Shown here: positions 1-9,414 of the stretch, piece by piece
How positions within the stretch are numbered: the stretch's first letter is position 1
Layout: every line of letters starts with the position of its first letter
The notes under the pieces: generated by a model
Database searches by the model: none
The model's input: the letters and a program-made list of their open reading frames with translations, nothing else
Told to the model about the DNA's origin: nothing
Made by a program: the position numbers and the translations under genes
Assembly (NCBI GenBank): GCA_004154925.1
Contig: QJNS01000071.1
Location: 248,001 to 312,000, forward strand
Length of the DNA stretch: 64,000 nucleotides
Reading direction: 5' to 3'
Source of the DNA: Monosporascus cannonballus
Taxonomy: Eukaryota > Ascomycota > Sordariomycetes > Xylariales

Positions 1-841
1 TTTTATGTACTGTCGACTTAGACACACCCTTAGCAGCAAATTCCTCAAGTCACGCCAGTTATCCCGACAGTCTCTGGAATAAAATCTTACTAGTGGCTTG
101 TTAGGTAATCTGGACGCCCCTTTTCAGACATATTAATATAAATTTATAAGATGTTGCAGAAAAGGGGTAGCTTGTTTAGTCATCAAGGCAAGTATCCTCT
201 AGGCACCTCGGAATAACGCTGTTCCCGGCTCCCACACTATATGTAGAGCTTGCTAGCCACTGCTCCTTGTGGCCCTGAACTAGTCAAGGCAATATACACT
301 TTCCACATCTTATGCAACCCTTTCTCGCAATCAGCCGGACTGTTGCATAGGGTTTAGCCCGAGTTGCATCGATATCGGTCTTATGTGCTAGGTAAGTGCC
401 CTAAATAGGAAGGCCAAGTTGACATGACCTGCAATGATATCGGGTCAATCCAGTCTCCATCCAGATATAAGTCCCTATAGGGAATGCAAAGCGTTGTCAA
501 TGGTCGGCAATTTGCAAGGCCGCTTGGACCGTCGGGGCACGTTATCCACACGTAGGTATACAGCAGCGCTCTCCAAGCTGTTCCCGCATAGTTGCGAGTC
601 TGCGAAGTAGATATGGCCAATACATCAGACATGACGCCTTCACCCCGCATCTTTCGGAATCCCCTCTATTGAACTGAGGGGCCAGATTGGAGTCGAGGGA
701 GATAGTACGGTATGATGCACCTTGGCAATTCGTATATGTAAGTCAACTTTCCCCCGACTTGTGGCAGTTGCTGACTGAACCTTGGTCGACTTAGCTCATT
801 ATCCTGTATCTTATGCTTCCCTCACCCACTTCTCGCCAAGG
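1..841. other. Intergenic stretch, no gene recognised
   Basis: No recognisable gene. An 89-codon minus-strand reading frame at 381-650 resembles no family I know and has no convincing start context or intron structure. A short inverted repeat (CCCCTTTTC at 117-125, GAAAAGGGG at 159-167) flanks an AT-rich loop and could form a hairpin. The last 140 bases form the presumed upstream region of the oxidoreductase that follows. Confidence 0.5.
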
Positions 842-1974
842 ATGAGTGTTATATCCAGCTGTAGTCCAAATATCGTCGTCGTGGGCGGCGGTATCGTCGG
901 CGCCTCGATCGCCTGGCACCTCGCCGCCCGGAATGCTAACGTGACCATCGTCGCAGAAGATTTCGGCGGTACGGCGACGCCCAACTCTTTTGCCTGGATC
1001 AACGCCGCCTACGGCAACCCCAAGTTCTACTACGACCTACGCTACCGCTCCATGGCGCGCTGGCGAACACTCGGCGACGAGCTACTGCCCGGCCTTCCGC
1101 TCCACTGGGGTGGATCGTTGAATTGGGGCATGTCGCCCGAGGAGCTCGAAGAGTACCAGAAGCAGCACTCCTCGTGGGGGTACGACATCACCCGGATGGA
1201 GCAATCCGAGATCAGGGGGCGCGAGCCGGCATTCGTGGACGATGCCCTCCCGAAATGGGGTTGGGGGCTCTACGCCGGCGAGGAAGGCGCAGTCGAAGCG
1301 GCTGACGCTGCGCACCACTTCATAGCCGACGCCGAGGCCCGAGGCGCGCGGGTGCTCCCTGCTGAAGTAACCGGCTTCGTCAAGAAGGGCAATCGTATCA
1401 GCGGTGTTGCCATAGCCTCCGGTGAGGAGGTACATGCCCACCACATCGTTTTAGCCGCCGGCCTTGGCAGCGTGCCGCTCCTTGCGACTGAGGGCATCAC
1501 GTTGCCAGTGACAAGTAAGGCGGGCCTACTCATACATACAAAGCCAACGGGACCGCTCTTGAACGGGGTGACTTACGCGGAAGAGTTGCACCTGCGTCAG
1601 AAACTCGACGGTCGCATCCTCGTCGGTACCGATTTCGCTGGCGGTGACCCAGGCCCTCATCCGCAGAAGACGGCCGAGGAGCTCTTGCTAAGTTAAAACT
1701 GGCGTTGAAGGGGACCGAGGATCTCGAACTAGACTATTTTACCGTCGGACACAGGTCTACGCCGCAGGATGGATACCCGATTCTCGGCGCCACCGGCTTG
1801 GAGGGACTCACACTTGCAGTCATGCATTCCGGCGTGACGCTGGCTCCGGTTGTCGGTGACGTGATAAGCGAGCTGGTCCTGACTGGTAGAAGCGATCCGA
1901 CGCTCGCGGACTTCTCGCTCGACCGCTTTAACACAACGTCCACCGCTAGAAGAAGCTCCGAGTTCAGAGCATAG
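842..1974 (+). pseudogene. FAD-dependent oxidoreductase (DAO family), one-base frameshift
   Basis: Encodes a D-amino-acid-oxidase/glycine-oxidase-like flavoenzyme (DAO fold), a family that oxidises amines or amino acids using FAD. From the ATG at 842, a dinucleotide-binding motif VVGGGIVGAS lies at about residues 13-22, as expected for an N-terminal Rossmann fold. The frame stops at 1694-1696, but the adjacent frame continues from about 1684 with the typical C-terminal block (YFTVGHR, DGYPILG, AVMHSGVTLAPVVGD) to the stop at 1972-1974. Restoring one base near 1684-1690 would give about 377 residues, normal for the family, so a single-base deletion or a sequencing error separates the halves. 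No GT-AG intron explains the shift. The substrate cannot be inferred. An upstream non-ATG in-frame extension (782) was not used because the flavin motif sits correctly from 842. Confidence 0.85.
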
Positions 1975-2639
1975 GGGCTGCGTATGGCTCCATTGGTGCC
2001 GCAACTAACTTATAGGGGTTGATCGTATCTTGCAAAAGTAGCATAGATTCTCCTATAGGAACCGATCGAACGTATCACGCTTCGTACCATCTATCACCCT
2101 ACCGCGTTTGTTGCCAGAAGACTCCGTTAATTGAGCCTCTAGCACAACCGGCGGCAACGAGGCTGGGCCTTATATATACCTGCGTGTTGGCGCAGGCTGC
2201 GCTGAGGGAAATTGTTCATACAGCTGTTCGCCCTGAGTGCTGTGATGTGTTTTCAGGAGGATACGACTGATAGTCGTGCATCTAATGTCCCCGCTGTGAT
2301 CTTGAAAAGACTTAAACATGAGCTCTTCAAGAATAGGACCTGAACAAGGTTAACTCCTGACATAGGGAAGAGCCTGGGGGGCTGCATGAGGTGTCTATCA
2401 TCTGCTTCGTAAAGTTGTAAGGGGGGTTGTCAAGGTACAGCTCTAGGAACAAGTCCGCAATGCAGTGTTTTGATAGGAATATTTGATTCCATCTCTTGTA
2501 ACGAGTCTTAGTTTTATATAACAGTGGACTCGCCTTATTTTGAGTCGGATTTCGTACGAACTACGAACCTATGGCTTCTTCCATGCTTTCCTGTTTCCAT
2601 CGCCCTATTTTGTATAAAAATGATGCCTCCGGGACATAG
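1975..2639. other. Intergenic stretch, nothing recognised
   Basis: No family, RNA gene or repeat is recognised. An 83-codon open frame at 2019-2270 has no similarity I can name and is treated as chance. Confidence 0.4.
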
Positions 2640-3168
2640 ATGCCTCCAAGACTGGATGTTTGGGAGGCAGAAATAGCAGCCTTTATGCCAGACTGGCAAT
2701 CCAAAAAGGGGCTCCACCGCGTGACTGCGATCCCATTGTTTTGGAGTGACCTTGCCGAATAAGGCATTTTCCGAGGGATTTGCCTCCCTAAAGATATGAG
2801 GATAATGAAGCCATTAGAGATGTTAATAGATTAAATCTCTGGTACCTTATTGATATTATCATGGAAAAGGGCACTCCTAACCAAGGTCTTCGGATGATTG
2901 TTGTTCCTTTCCGGGGCTCTAAAGCCCTATATCAGTGGATCGCCCACAACAAGTGGGATCAACGCTTCCTAGCTTCCTACAAGTCAATATACCTTCAAGA
3001 GCTGTGTATCTGCTTCCTAGTAAGTGTGACAGATATACAATTTATTTATTATCTGAGAACTACCGCATGGATGCATCAACGGTAAAATGGGAGTACGTAC
3101 GTTATTATGCGTCTGGCCACAAAACGGATACCAACGGCGACTTACCGTTTCTGCGACGGAATAATTAG
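2640..3168 (+). pseudogene. Unidentified decayed coding sequence
   Basis: Three plus-strand segments read like protein rather than random sequence but in different frames. Segment 2640-2762 contains VWEAEIAAFMPDWQSKKGL; segment 2792-3085 contains EDNEAIRDVNRLNLWYLIDI followed by GLRMIVVPFRGSKALYQWI; and 2935-3168, in another frame, contains LLSENYRMDASTVKWEYVRY. The simplest reading is one old gene with at least two frameshifts. I do not recognise the family and assign no function. It lies just upstream of a transposase relic and could be part of an older mobile element. Translated searches of the separate frames would decide. Confidence 0.3.
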
Positions 3169-3759
3169 ACAGTTCCATTAAGGTCGGCCCGCATACGCCC
3201 TTGTACTACGGGGTAAACCTAACAAGGCTTTAGGATAAGTAGGCTATTCCTGGTCTTAACGGGCTTTATTTAGAATGTTTCTTATAGCTTGCCTTGGCTA
3301 ATTTTTCCATTAGGACGGACCTCATACTCCTGCTAAACTTGTGACGGCTGGGCTAGCTAACCAACTATTAAGCGTCGTGGTATGTATACGTTGGCAGGCG
3401 CATCGATACTACGTAGTCACGTCTGGCGATACAAAGACGGTGCCTTGAGTAACCAAGTTTGTTGTGAACAGTGTCGCCAAAGCTGAAGGACTAGTTTGGG
3501 GGGACACAATACTGTTTATGTCACAGAAGAAATTTTGAGGCTATATTGATAGCTCTGATTCTAAGGAGGGGGGATCTTCCCAACCCTCTAAAGTTGATCG
3601 AAGCCCTTTTTATAGCCCCTGGTGGAGCTCACCAGGGTGTCTGATTGGAGCCTTTTAGACCCCCATTTTTCCCATGGCAGTTTATTTTGTAGCTAAAGAT
3701 AGAAAGAGACAATGTCCAGAGGTCGGAGCGCATACAGGTTTTGTATGTGCTATTGATGA
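3169..3759. other. Degenerate stretch upstream of transposase relic
   Basis: No intact gene. The frame at 3674-3777 may be further decayed transposase sequence in another frame, but it has no motif I can name. The stretch is probably the eroded 5' part of the element whose C-terminal coding end follows. Confidence 0.3.
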
Positions 3760-4050
3760 GCTTGGTCGAAGACAGCGTTTTATCCGTTTAATCCAGATAG
3801 GGCTCTTAAAGACGTTCAGGGCAAACTTGACCTCCAGACGTTGGCTTACGTGGCTAAGAAGGCTCTTGCTAAGCGAGCTCTTCTCCTTGAGGACAGACTT
3901 TTGTTCAAGCAAAACAACAAAAGGAGGTCTCAACTTTCTATGGGATCGACTGTAATCAATAAGGCGAAATTGATAAGCTACGAAACTATTGTCGAGGGAC
4001 AGAACATGCGTGATGCGAGAGAGGGCGGGGCGGGAGTATCACTCAAGTAA
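3760..4050 (+). pseudogene. Fot1/pogo-type DDE transposase, C-terminal fragment
   Basis: A 96-codon open stretch ending at TAA 4048-4050 matches the C-terminal region of fungal Fot1-like (Tc1/mariner superfamily, pogo clade) transposases. It begins with a motif of the kind found after the DDE domain (AWSKTAFYPFNPDRALKDVQ), followed by a basic/leucine-rich helical region (AKKALAKRALLLEDRLLF), then NKRRSQLSMGSTVINKAKLI and SYETIVEGQ, the counterpart of the common K-A-K-V-M-S-Y-E-D motif. Two adjacent stop codons (3754-3759) close the frame upstream, and neither a DNA-binding domain nor the DDE catalytic residues are visible, so this is a 5'-truncated, inactive remnant. It lacks the extreme AT bias of the retrotransposon block. 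Confidence 0.7.
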
Positions 4051-4093
4051 AACGACTTCTGAACCAAGTTTAGTTTTTTATTGTGCTGTATGA

Positions 4094-4178
4094 CAAATTT
4101 GGCTAAGGAGCGTATAACTAGGTGCCAACAATCTGTGTGTCAAATCGCCTAAGGAGCGCATAACCACCTGCCAACAAT
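4094..4178. repeat. Imperfect direct repeat after transposase relic
   Basis: Two copies of about 39 bases (4094-4132 and 4141-4178) share CTAAGGAGCG, then TATAAC or CATAAC, and a common end TGCCAACAAT. They begin about 45 bases after the transposase stop, so they may be subterminal repeats of that element. No inverted partner was found upstream. Confidence 0.55.
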
Positions 4179-4266
4179 ACGCATGACCTCAAGTCAAGGA
4201 AAATGATCATCTCTCCTTCCCTAGCTTCAAAATCCCAACAAGGGCATAGCTATTCTAGAGCTGAAT

Positions 4267-4617
4267 CTAGATGCAGCACTTCCAGGAGCCATTGGGGCAT
4301 CCAAAGTCCCAAAAGACGCTTCTGTAACCGGACGGGCAGTTTGGCCTAGCACAGATCGCCGGCTTGCGAGGGGTTCCTTGCTGAGCACAACCAATTGCCT
4401 GTGCCTCGACTGGCGCGACTGATTGGATTTCCGCTTCCGAGGGCGCCGCCAGAGTTTCTACGATGGTCAGCAAACAGAATATTAGTAACAGAAGAGGGGG
4501 GAGATCTAACGCTGGGCAGCGAGGCTATGCAAGACAGAACGTCAGTATATGTCATAAATATCCATGGACACCATTCACATACCCAAGGATAGCGAGAGTA
4601 ATAGTAGTGAACTTCAT
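4267..4617 (-). CDS. Small secreted cysteine-rich protein, three exons
   Basis: Joining exons 4617-4583, 4524-4511 and 4457-4267 gives a complete 79-residue protein. The ATG at 4617-4615 has a strong context (GCCACCATGA). Intron 1 (4525-4582, 58 nt) has donor GTATGTG, branch-like ACTGAC and acceptor CATAG. Intron 2 (4458-4510, 53 nt) has donor GTTAGA, ACTAAT/CTGACC branch candidates and acceptor CGTAG. Residues 1-20 (MKFTTITLAILGLAAQQTLA) form a classical signal peptide, with probable cleavage near residues 20-21. The mature part has six cysteines at 40, 52, 57, 70, 77 and 78 (C-x11-C-x4-C-x12-C-x6-CC), an even number that fits three disulfides. All phases agree and the joined frame is open to TAG at 4269-4267. 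I do not recognise a named family. Size, secretion signal and cysteine pattern fit an effector-like or antimicrobial-type secreted peptide, but function is unknown. It is surrounded by pseudogenes. Confidence 0.75.
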
Positions 4618-4731
4618 GGTGGCGGTAATGGCGAGGGATTTGTAGTGCAGTTTCGTTCCAAAGTAGATCAGTTGCTAAATCACAGGATTGTTGTTGAGAT
4701 TCCGAGGAACTACTGCTGGGGACAGATGCGA

Positions 4732-4739
4732 TATTTATA
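4732..4739 (-). promoter_or_regulatory. Candidate TATA box of the secreted-protein gene
   Basis: The minus strand reads TATAAATA about 115 bases upstream of the start codon at 4617, a plausible distance for a fungal TATA element with a short 5' leader. Assignment rests on position and sequence only. Confidence 0.4.
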
Positions 4740-4986
4740 TTCAGGAGGCTGATGCTGACTTCAGTTCATTTTGAATGCTTCGGCAAAAAGTTTCCCGACT
4801 GGTGGGCAAGAGATACGGGCACTGAGGACAACGATCAGCCATCCAAGAGGTCATAGCCGGTCTCCTGACCTAAAGTCATGGAGGCAAACCCTGCAGCCTG
4901 AATCCCGTGAATAATGCCAAGTTGAGTCCAGTTTCCTCTTCGACGCTGTGTTGGAAGATCTTCTAGCCTTAATGCCTGTTTCAGTT

Positions 4987-5310
4987 CTGATCTGTATGAA
5001 CCCACGGTCCTTTCTACACTCTTAAGGTGGTGTAAGCATTCCTGGTGCTGTCCAAGACATCACTGTCGCTATATTATTCGCTGATGGCAAGACAACTGGT
5101 ACATTCTCTGACTAAACGGCTTGACCAGTATAGGGAATGTCAAGGATGGCGGGCAGTATCACTCGCGAGTATGGCCGTATAGAAGCCAGCCTCTTCTTCG
5201 AAGACTGCGGAGATATCAACCATGTCAGTAAGTTCGGCACAATTATTGTGTCTTATTCGCGGTCGGTTGGTGGTCAAATTATTTTCCTTGACGTTATCCG
5301 GTCACTCTAA
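4987..5310 (+). pseudogene. Probable peroxidase family 2 (chloroperoxidase-like) relic
   Basis: One reading frame (stop at 5308-5310) carries blocks resembling fungal haem-thiolate peroxidases of the peroxidase_2 family: MNPRSFLHS, GGVSIPGAVQDITVAILF, YGRIEASLFFEDCGDINHVS and GGQIIFLDVI. These correspond in order to the family's region after the Cys-Pro ligand (Ala-Asn-His-Gly-like), the I-E-x-D/A-S-L motif and the following helix. Four in-frame stops interrupt them (one after about residue 12 and three around 5116-5136), and the proximal cysteine-ligand motif is not recognisable upstream. The family call is from memory of its motif order and is moderate; the broken state is clear. Confidence 0.42.
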
Positions 5311-6586
5311 TGTAAAGCTGACACGCAAGGTTACATTTGAATTCAGCTGAATATGCTTCCTATGAGCTAAGAAGGGCCTAGGCGTATAGTTACGTATCGT
5401 AAAGTAATGTATACCCTGTACGCTGTGTAGCATGAAGCTTACCAAAACCATCATAGGCGAATGCAAGCTAGATCAAAAATAGAAGGCAAGGAAAGTAAAA
5501 CAAACCTTTTTTATTCTTAGGTTTGCTCTTACAGCCACTAGCGAAACCGGGTTCCCCTCAAATGGAAGCGGGCCGTGTGAGGCTAGTGGGTGGAGGCCAC
5601 AGAATAACCCTTGTTTGCTCTCTTCGTTCCTCAGTACGTTAAAACGAGGGCATATTCCTCACCTTGAGAAAGTCGTTAAAGCAAAGGTCATGTCGGCCCC
5701 TAGCGGATGTAGTAGCGTGAATCGCCCCGCTTGAGATCGAAGCCCAAGCAGCCTTGCAGGGGCTACACATAAGACTTTAGCTTCCTTCTTTCCGGAGCCG
5801 AGTCTCATAACCTCGCTCTCCCCACTGTGTAACCTTTGACGACCTGTCGGGTCAGCATTTCACCGTCGGATAGGATAGTATCAAGGCTATAAAAGGTTCA
5901 AGCTAAAAACAAGTGGAAACAAGACGGAATATCACGGAATATCAACGGGCCACCCAATCCTAAGGTTTACAATGAATACCTAATAACTACCTATTTACTA
6001 TCTACAACGTAAACTAATACGCTATAAGAGCTTAACACTTCCGGTTACTAAGATATAATTATTATCCGACGAAAGGCGATAAGGCGTTAAAGCTAATAAC
6101 CTTTTAAAAGTAGGCGGTAATTAATTTATACAGTCGCCTTAACCTACTTAGCTTTAGTAGAAAAAATTAGATTTAACTATACTGACTTTAAATTATACTG
6201 TCATAATTAACGATATTAAACGGTTAATGAAAATAATAATAATAATTTAAATAATATTAATCATTAAAACTATTTGCATATTTAAATCTGTATAAATTAT
6301 CGCAGTTAATAAAGTTTTAGTATTTTTTTTTACAAGATATATATATAGGTTCAAGCCTTATATTCCAGGCTGGGACAAGTACACAGAAATTCATTTCACG
6401 ATATAATGTAGTATTTTTTTTAAAAGGTTTCATAATAAGTCTTAATTCTAGACTTAGGTGCAACGTAGAGTAGATACTGCTTTACTAAAGTCGATACCGT
6501 TGTTCGTTGGGCTTAACCGTACTTTTTGATTAAGTAGACCGTATTTTCACACATTCTGTTACCGGTTAGGCTAACTCTTCCTTGCC
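5311..6586. other. Non-coding stretch with an AT-rich island
   Basis: No gene recognised. About 5890-6460 is much more AT-rich than its surroundings, with runs of T and A and many TA steps, and looks like a short relic affected by RIP-like decay. I could not match it to the retrotransposon families further right. The segment 5500-5880 is balanced in composition and unidentified. Just to the right, a 40-codon open frame with a fair start context (6587-6709) ends shortly before the poly-G tract and has no recognised similarity. Confidence 0.4.
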
Positions 6587-6714
6587 ATGGAAAGCCGAGG
6601 CACCAGCTCACTGTATTCTGAGTTAATGAGACTCCAGAAAGTTTATGAAGTGACCGAGGTTAGACTTGATGGAACAGAGTCTGTTGCGGTCCTCCCACTA
6701 CGGGACTGATCGCT

Positions 6715-6779
6715 GGGGGGGGGGGGGGCCGGAGAAGGTTTTCGCCCCGCGGCGGCGCCCCCCCCCCCGGAGAAGGTAT
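6715..6779. repeat. Poly-G / poly-C tracts with duplicated flank
   Basis: A run of 14 G (6715-6728) is followed by CCGGAGAAGGTTTTC, a GC-rich linker, a run of 11 C (6758-6768) and a second copy of CCGGAGAAGGT (6767-6777). The structure is strand-symmetric (G tract then C tract) with a short direct repeat at each side. It marks the point where similarity to the fructosamine-kinase relic ends. It may be a rearrangement scar, a repair patch or an assembly artefact around homopolymers. Confidence 0.8.
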
Positions 6780-6783
6780 TCTC

Positions 6784-7520
6784 AGATGTACAGCTGATTA
6801 AAGCGGATGATCTTGCGCCGCCACCTGCCCAAACTCGTACTTGTTGTGGGCATAAAGTACCGAGGCAGCGAAGACAACCGGCTCCCCTGTCTCGGCATTC
6901 ACACGTGTGGTCTCATTCCAGTGGTCTCCATGGACGAGGCACGGCTTAATTGATCGGCCATCTGCTTGAAGGGGCCTAAAACAGTAGGAATGACATGGTC
7001 CATGATTATTTCAAAGGCGACCTCGTACTCAGGCCAAGGACCATTCACGCGAATATCCTCGTTGAAAAACTACGTGATCAACTCGGTGAAGCACGACGCC
7101 CAGCTAGAGGTCCAGGTACTCCGCTGGAGATTCTTGTCGTGGCACGTTGGCACGTAGAAACCGAGTTGCGCAGTTGGGGGTACGCTGTTCTGGTGCGTTT
7201 CGACGACGCGGGGGCATAGAATAGCCGGACCGGGAGCGACGAGTCCAGCTTGAAGATCCATCAACAAGAAATCAAGTCAGGAAGACGAGCACCTTCCCCA
7301 GGCGTAGGGCCGCAGAACGAAGCTAGCCACTAGCTAGTAGATAGCGCCCGGAGAATCATACTCTCCGGCCGTCATGATGGTTTGGAGCTCCGTGGAGCAC
7401 TTGAGAAAGTAGTCCTTCGTCCCGCTGTCCGGACGCGGGCAGTGATCTTTGCCGTTTTAGGCCATGCAGAAGCACCCAGTATCACTGCATCGGGAATGGT
7501 GCTCCCTTCTCGGAAACCTG
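6784..7520 (-). pseudogene. Fructosamine/ketosamine-3-kinase-like pseudogene
   Basis: Reading leftwards, consecutive blocks match fungal proteins of the fructosamine-kinase (PF03881-like) phosphotransferase family in correct order: ILGASAWPKTAKITARV (glycine-poor loop region), GTKDYFLKCSTELQTIM (with the lysine strand), EYDSPGAIY, LRPYAWG, HQNSVPPTAQLGFYVPTCH, VNGPWPEYEVAFEIIMDHVI, the catalytic loop LVHGDHW, then AETGEPVVF and YAHNKYEFG, ending WRRKIIRFNQLYI. Such kinases phosphorylate the sugar of glycated amines. At least three frameshifts and several stops (for example near 7337, 7275 and 7067) separate the blocks. The metal-binding aspartate expected after VVF is replaced by alanine, while the catalytic Asp in HGD is still visible. 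The usual last 20-40 residues are absent, cut beside the poly-C tract. The decay includes indels, so it is not purely RIP-like. Confidence 0.8.
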
Positions 7521-7936
7521 TGTTACGTGTCTTGGTGGCTTGGTTGCTATGTTTCCAGAACCGGGGACACCGAGGACACGCCAAGACTCACAAGGGACAA
7601 CACTTTAGTCGAGTTCGAGGTGCGACCCTGATCTGGCAGGAAGTCTTGGATGTTGACACAGAGGGTGGCTGTTTACTTATTGGTCGGCGTAGTTTTATAA
7701 ATATGGGGTGGTGGATTGGGCGCCACGGGGAGCGGTACGAGGTTATTGACGCAAATATGCACACAATATAAAAATCGAGGATTATTTCTGTTGGAGAGGC
7801 CAAGTTGGCTTAAAGAGCTGCGCCTGGGGATGTTGGTCCCCTGTTGTAGACCACAGATACCTTGCAAGTGACGTCCTGTTGGGACTAATCAAGTCGACAT
7901 TAAGCTGCCAATAGAAGAGGAATCGTTTCGAGAAAC
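7521..7936. other. Intergenic stretch, nothing recognised
   Basis: Open frames here on both strands overlap one another and resemble no family. It may include the eroded N-terminus or promoter of the kinase relic. Confidence 0.4.
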
Positions 7937-8272
7937 TCAACGAAAGGGAAAGCAAGTCTGGAAAGGCCCAATTGTCATGGCGATGGTGAAAATAGCTTCT
8001 ACTCTGGCACAACAGGTCAACCGCCTCGGAACTGAGCTGTGTGTTGCCCCAACGACTGCTTGTACGAAACCGTGCGAGCCAAGTAGTAAAACCGCCTGGT
8101 ATGCTGTATCCTTGACTGACATCAGGTAATGTGAATCAACTGGGAACCGTAAGCGTATGTATTCTGCTCTATTTCGCGTTTGACTGGCGTCTCTCCTGAA
8201 CCGGATCTTAGCAATGGCGAAAGGATACTGTAAGGAGGCACATAAGCTGGTCTCCAATTGAACCGCAGTCAA
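7937..8272 (-). pseudogene. Possible mitochondrial-carrier protein relic
   Basis: The minus-strand frame contains SLCASLQYPFAIAKIRFRR, close to the carrier signature that ends the first helix of each repeat (Y-P-F-x-x-A-K-x-R-x-Q in many fungal carriers), and further on YQAVLLLGSHGFVQA, which resembles the later L-Y-x-G ... F-x-S-H-G region of the same repeat. Only about 100 residues are present, the spacing is wrong and no other carrier repeats are visible, so any gene is broken. It lies between the kinase pseudogene and the 3' end of the next gene. Confidence 0.35.
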
Positions 8273-8515
8273 AGGTGGAAAGAATACCCGGAAAGTGCTG
8301 AACTGGGTTATTCGATTCTTCGGTCAGATCCACTCATACACTTATTAGATATATAAGCCTGAAATCACCGACATCACATACCGCACGACATCCGAGGCTC
8401 CGAAATCTCGTCCGCCTAGAAGATTAAGCAATATCTCAACACATTTGCAAGATTTCAACCTCGAAGTCATTAACAAAAAGTCGCGCCCTCATCAAGACTC
8501 GTGATTTAATTCCTA

Positions 8516-9414
8516 TTAAAAGTCCTGAATACCCGTTTCCCCCTGGAGCCTCCTACCATTCGTCCCCGGCGCAGCAGCATCGACACCCTCGCTAACCCAG
8601 CCGGGCTCCTCGTCATTGAACCAGCGGTCCTCCTCCTCGCGCCGCTCGAGGGCGTCGTAGTCGTCATTCTCGTCGACGGGCCTGTAGTCGAAGTCCTCGT
8701 CGCGGCCGAGCACGAAGCGCCGCCGCAGGAAGTCATCCCAGCGCTGGCGTCCCTCCTCCCTCGTCTCCGGGCCCGGGGTTCCCTCCTTGCCGTCCCCGGC
8801 TCCGCCGCTCCCACCGGCCGCATACTCCCGAATGAACGCGTCCCGATCCGCCGCCGACGCGGAGGGCACGTCGACGACGACGGCTCCGTTCTTCTCCTGG
8901 AGCTGCTGTTCCGGGTCCCGCTTCGCCAGCTGCGCGAGCCGCGCCTCGCCGCGGAGCAGGTCCACCTCGAGCACGCGCGAGTACCCCTTAGTGCGGCCCT
9001 CGGTCTCGCGCTCCTCTGCCGTCTGGAAGCGCCGTATCAGCGCGTCATAAAGCAGAGGATCTGCAAGCGCACGTAAGTAAACAGCAACCTCATGGATGAC
9101 ACGTGACTAGATGTGATGATCCGACGCGAAAGCCTCGCCTTGCTGATCATGGACGCGAATGTTCGTTCGTCGGGTGCTTACTTACCTGCCAGTTCGTGCT
9201 CCAGGGAATCTACGTACTCAGGGTGCCGCTCGAGCCACTCGCGCCGCCGGTTCTGCACCCGGATTTGCGCCGAACGGGCCGGGGACCTCGGCGGCCGGGG
9301 CTGAGGCTTAGCGTATGCATCGCCAGACATCGGCGATGAGTGGCGCACCGGGTTGTCGGTGCTCTCCGCCATTACCACCTCTTTTGGGCTTCGCTGCCGC
9401 AAACTGAGAGACAT
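8516..9414 (-). CDS. DUF2052 / CCDC97-like protein, two exons
   Basis: Exons 9414-9186 and 9060-8516 join in phase to 257 residues. The intron (9061-9185, 125 nt) has donor GTAAGTAAG and acceptor TTGCAG and falls in an aspartate codon. The C-terminal half carries the family hallmark: WDDFLRRRFVLGRDEDFDYR at about 184-203, then a strongly acidic run with NDDYDALERREEEDRWFNDE and PGW to about residue 231. The N-terminal segment, after a proline/serine-rich start, has RRREWLERHPEYVDSLEHEL, also typical. Human CCDC97 is reported to associate with the SF3b splicing complex; a comparable role here is inference. Two in-frame ATGs are possible (9414 and 9372), both in acceptable contexts; I kept the longer. 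The coding part is GC-rich, unlike the relics to the left. Confidence 0.88.

Noticed and set aside
381..650. 89-codon minus-strand open frame
   Set aside because: No family resemblance, no signal peptide or clear splice structure, and isolated from other coding evidence.
4458..4510. Hydrophobic stretch PLLLLIFCLL read through intron 2 as an alternative signal peptide
   Set aside because: It has no start codon in frame before a stop (TAG at 4525-4527), whereas splicing gives a proper ATG and a standard signal peptide with consistent phases.
4346..4752. Four overlapping small frames on both strands
   Set aside because: They are shadow frames of the spliced secreted-protein gene and its promoter.
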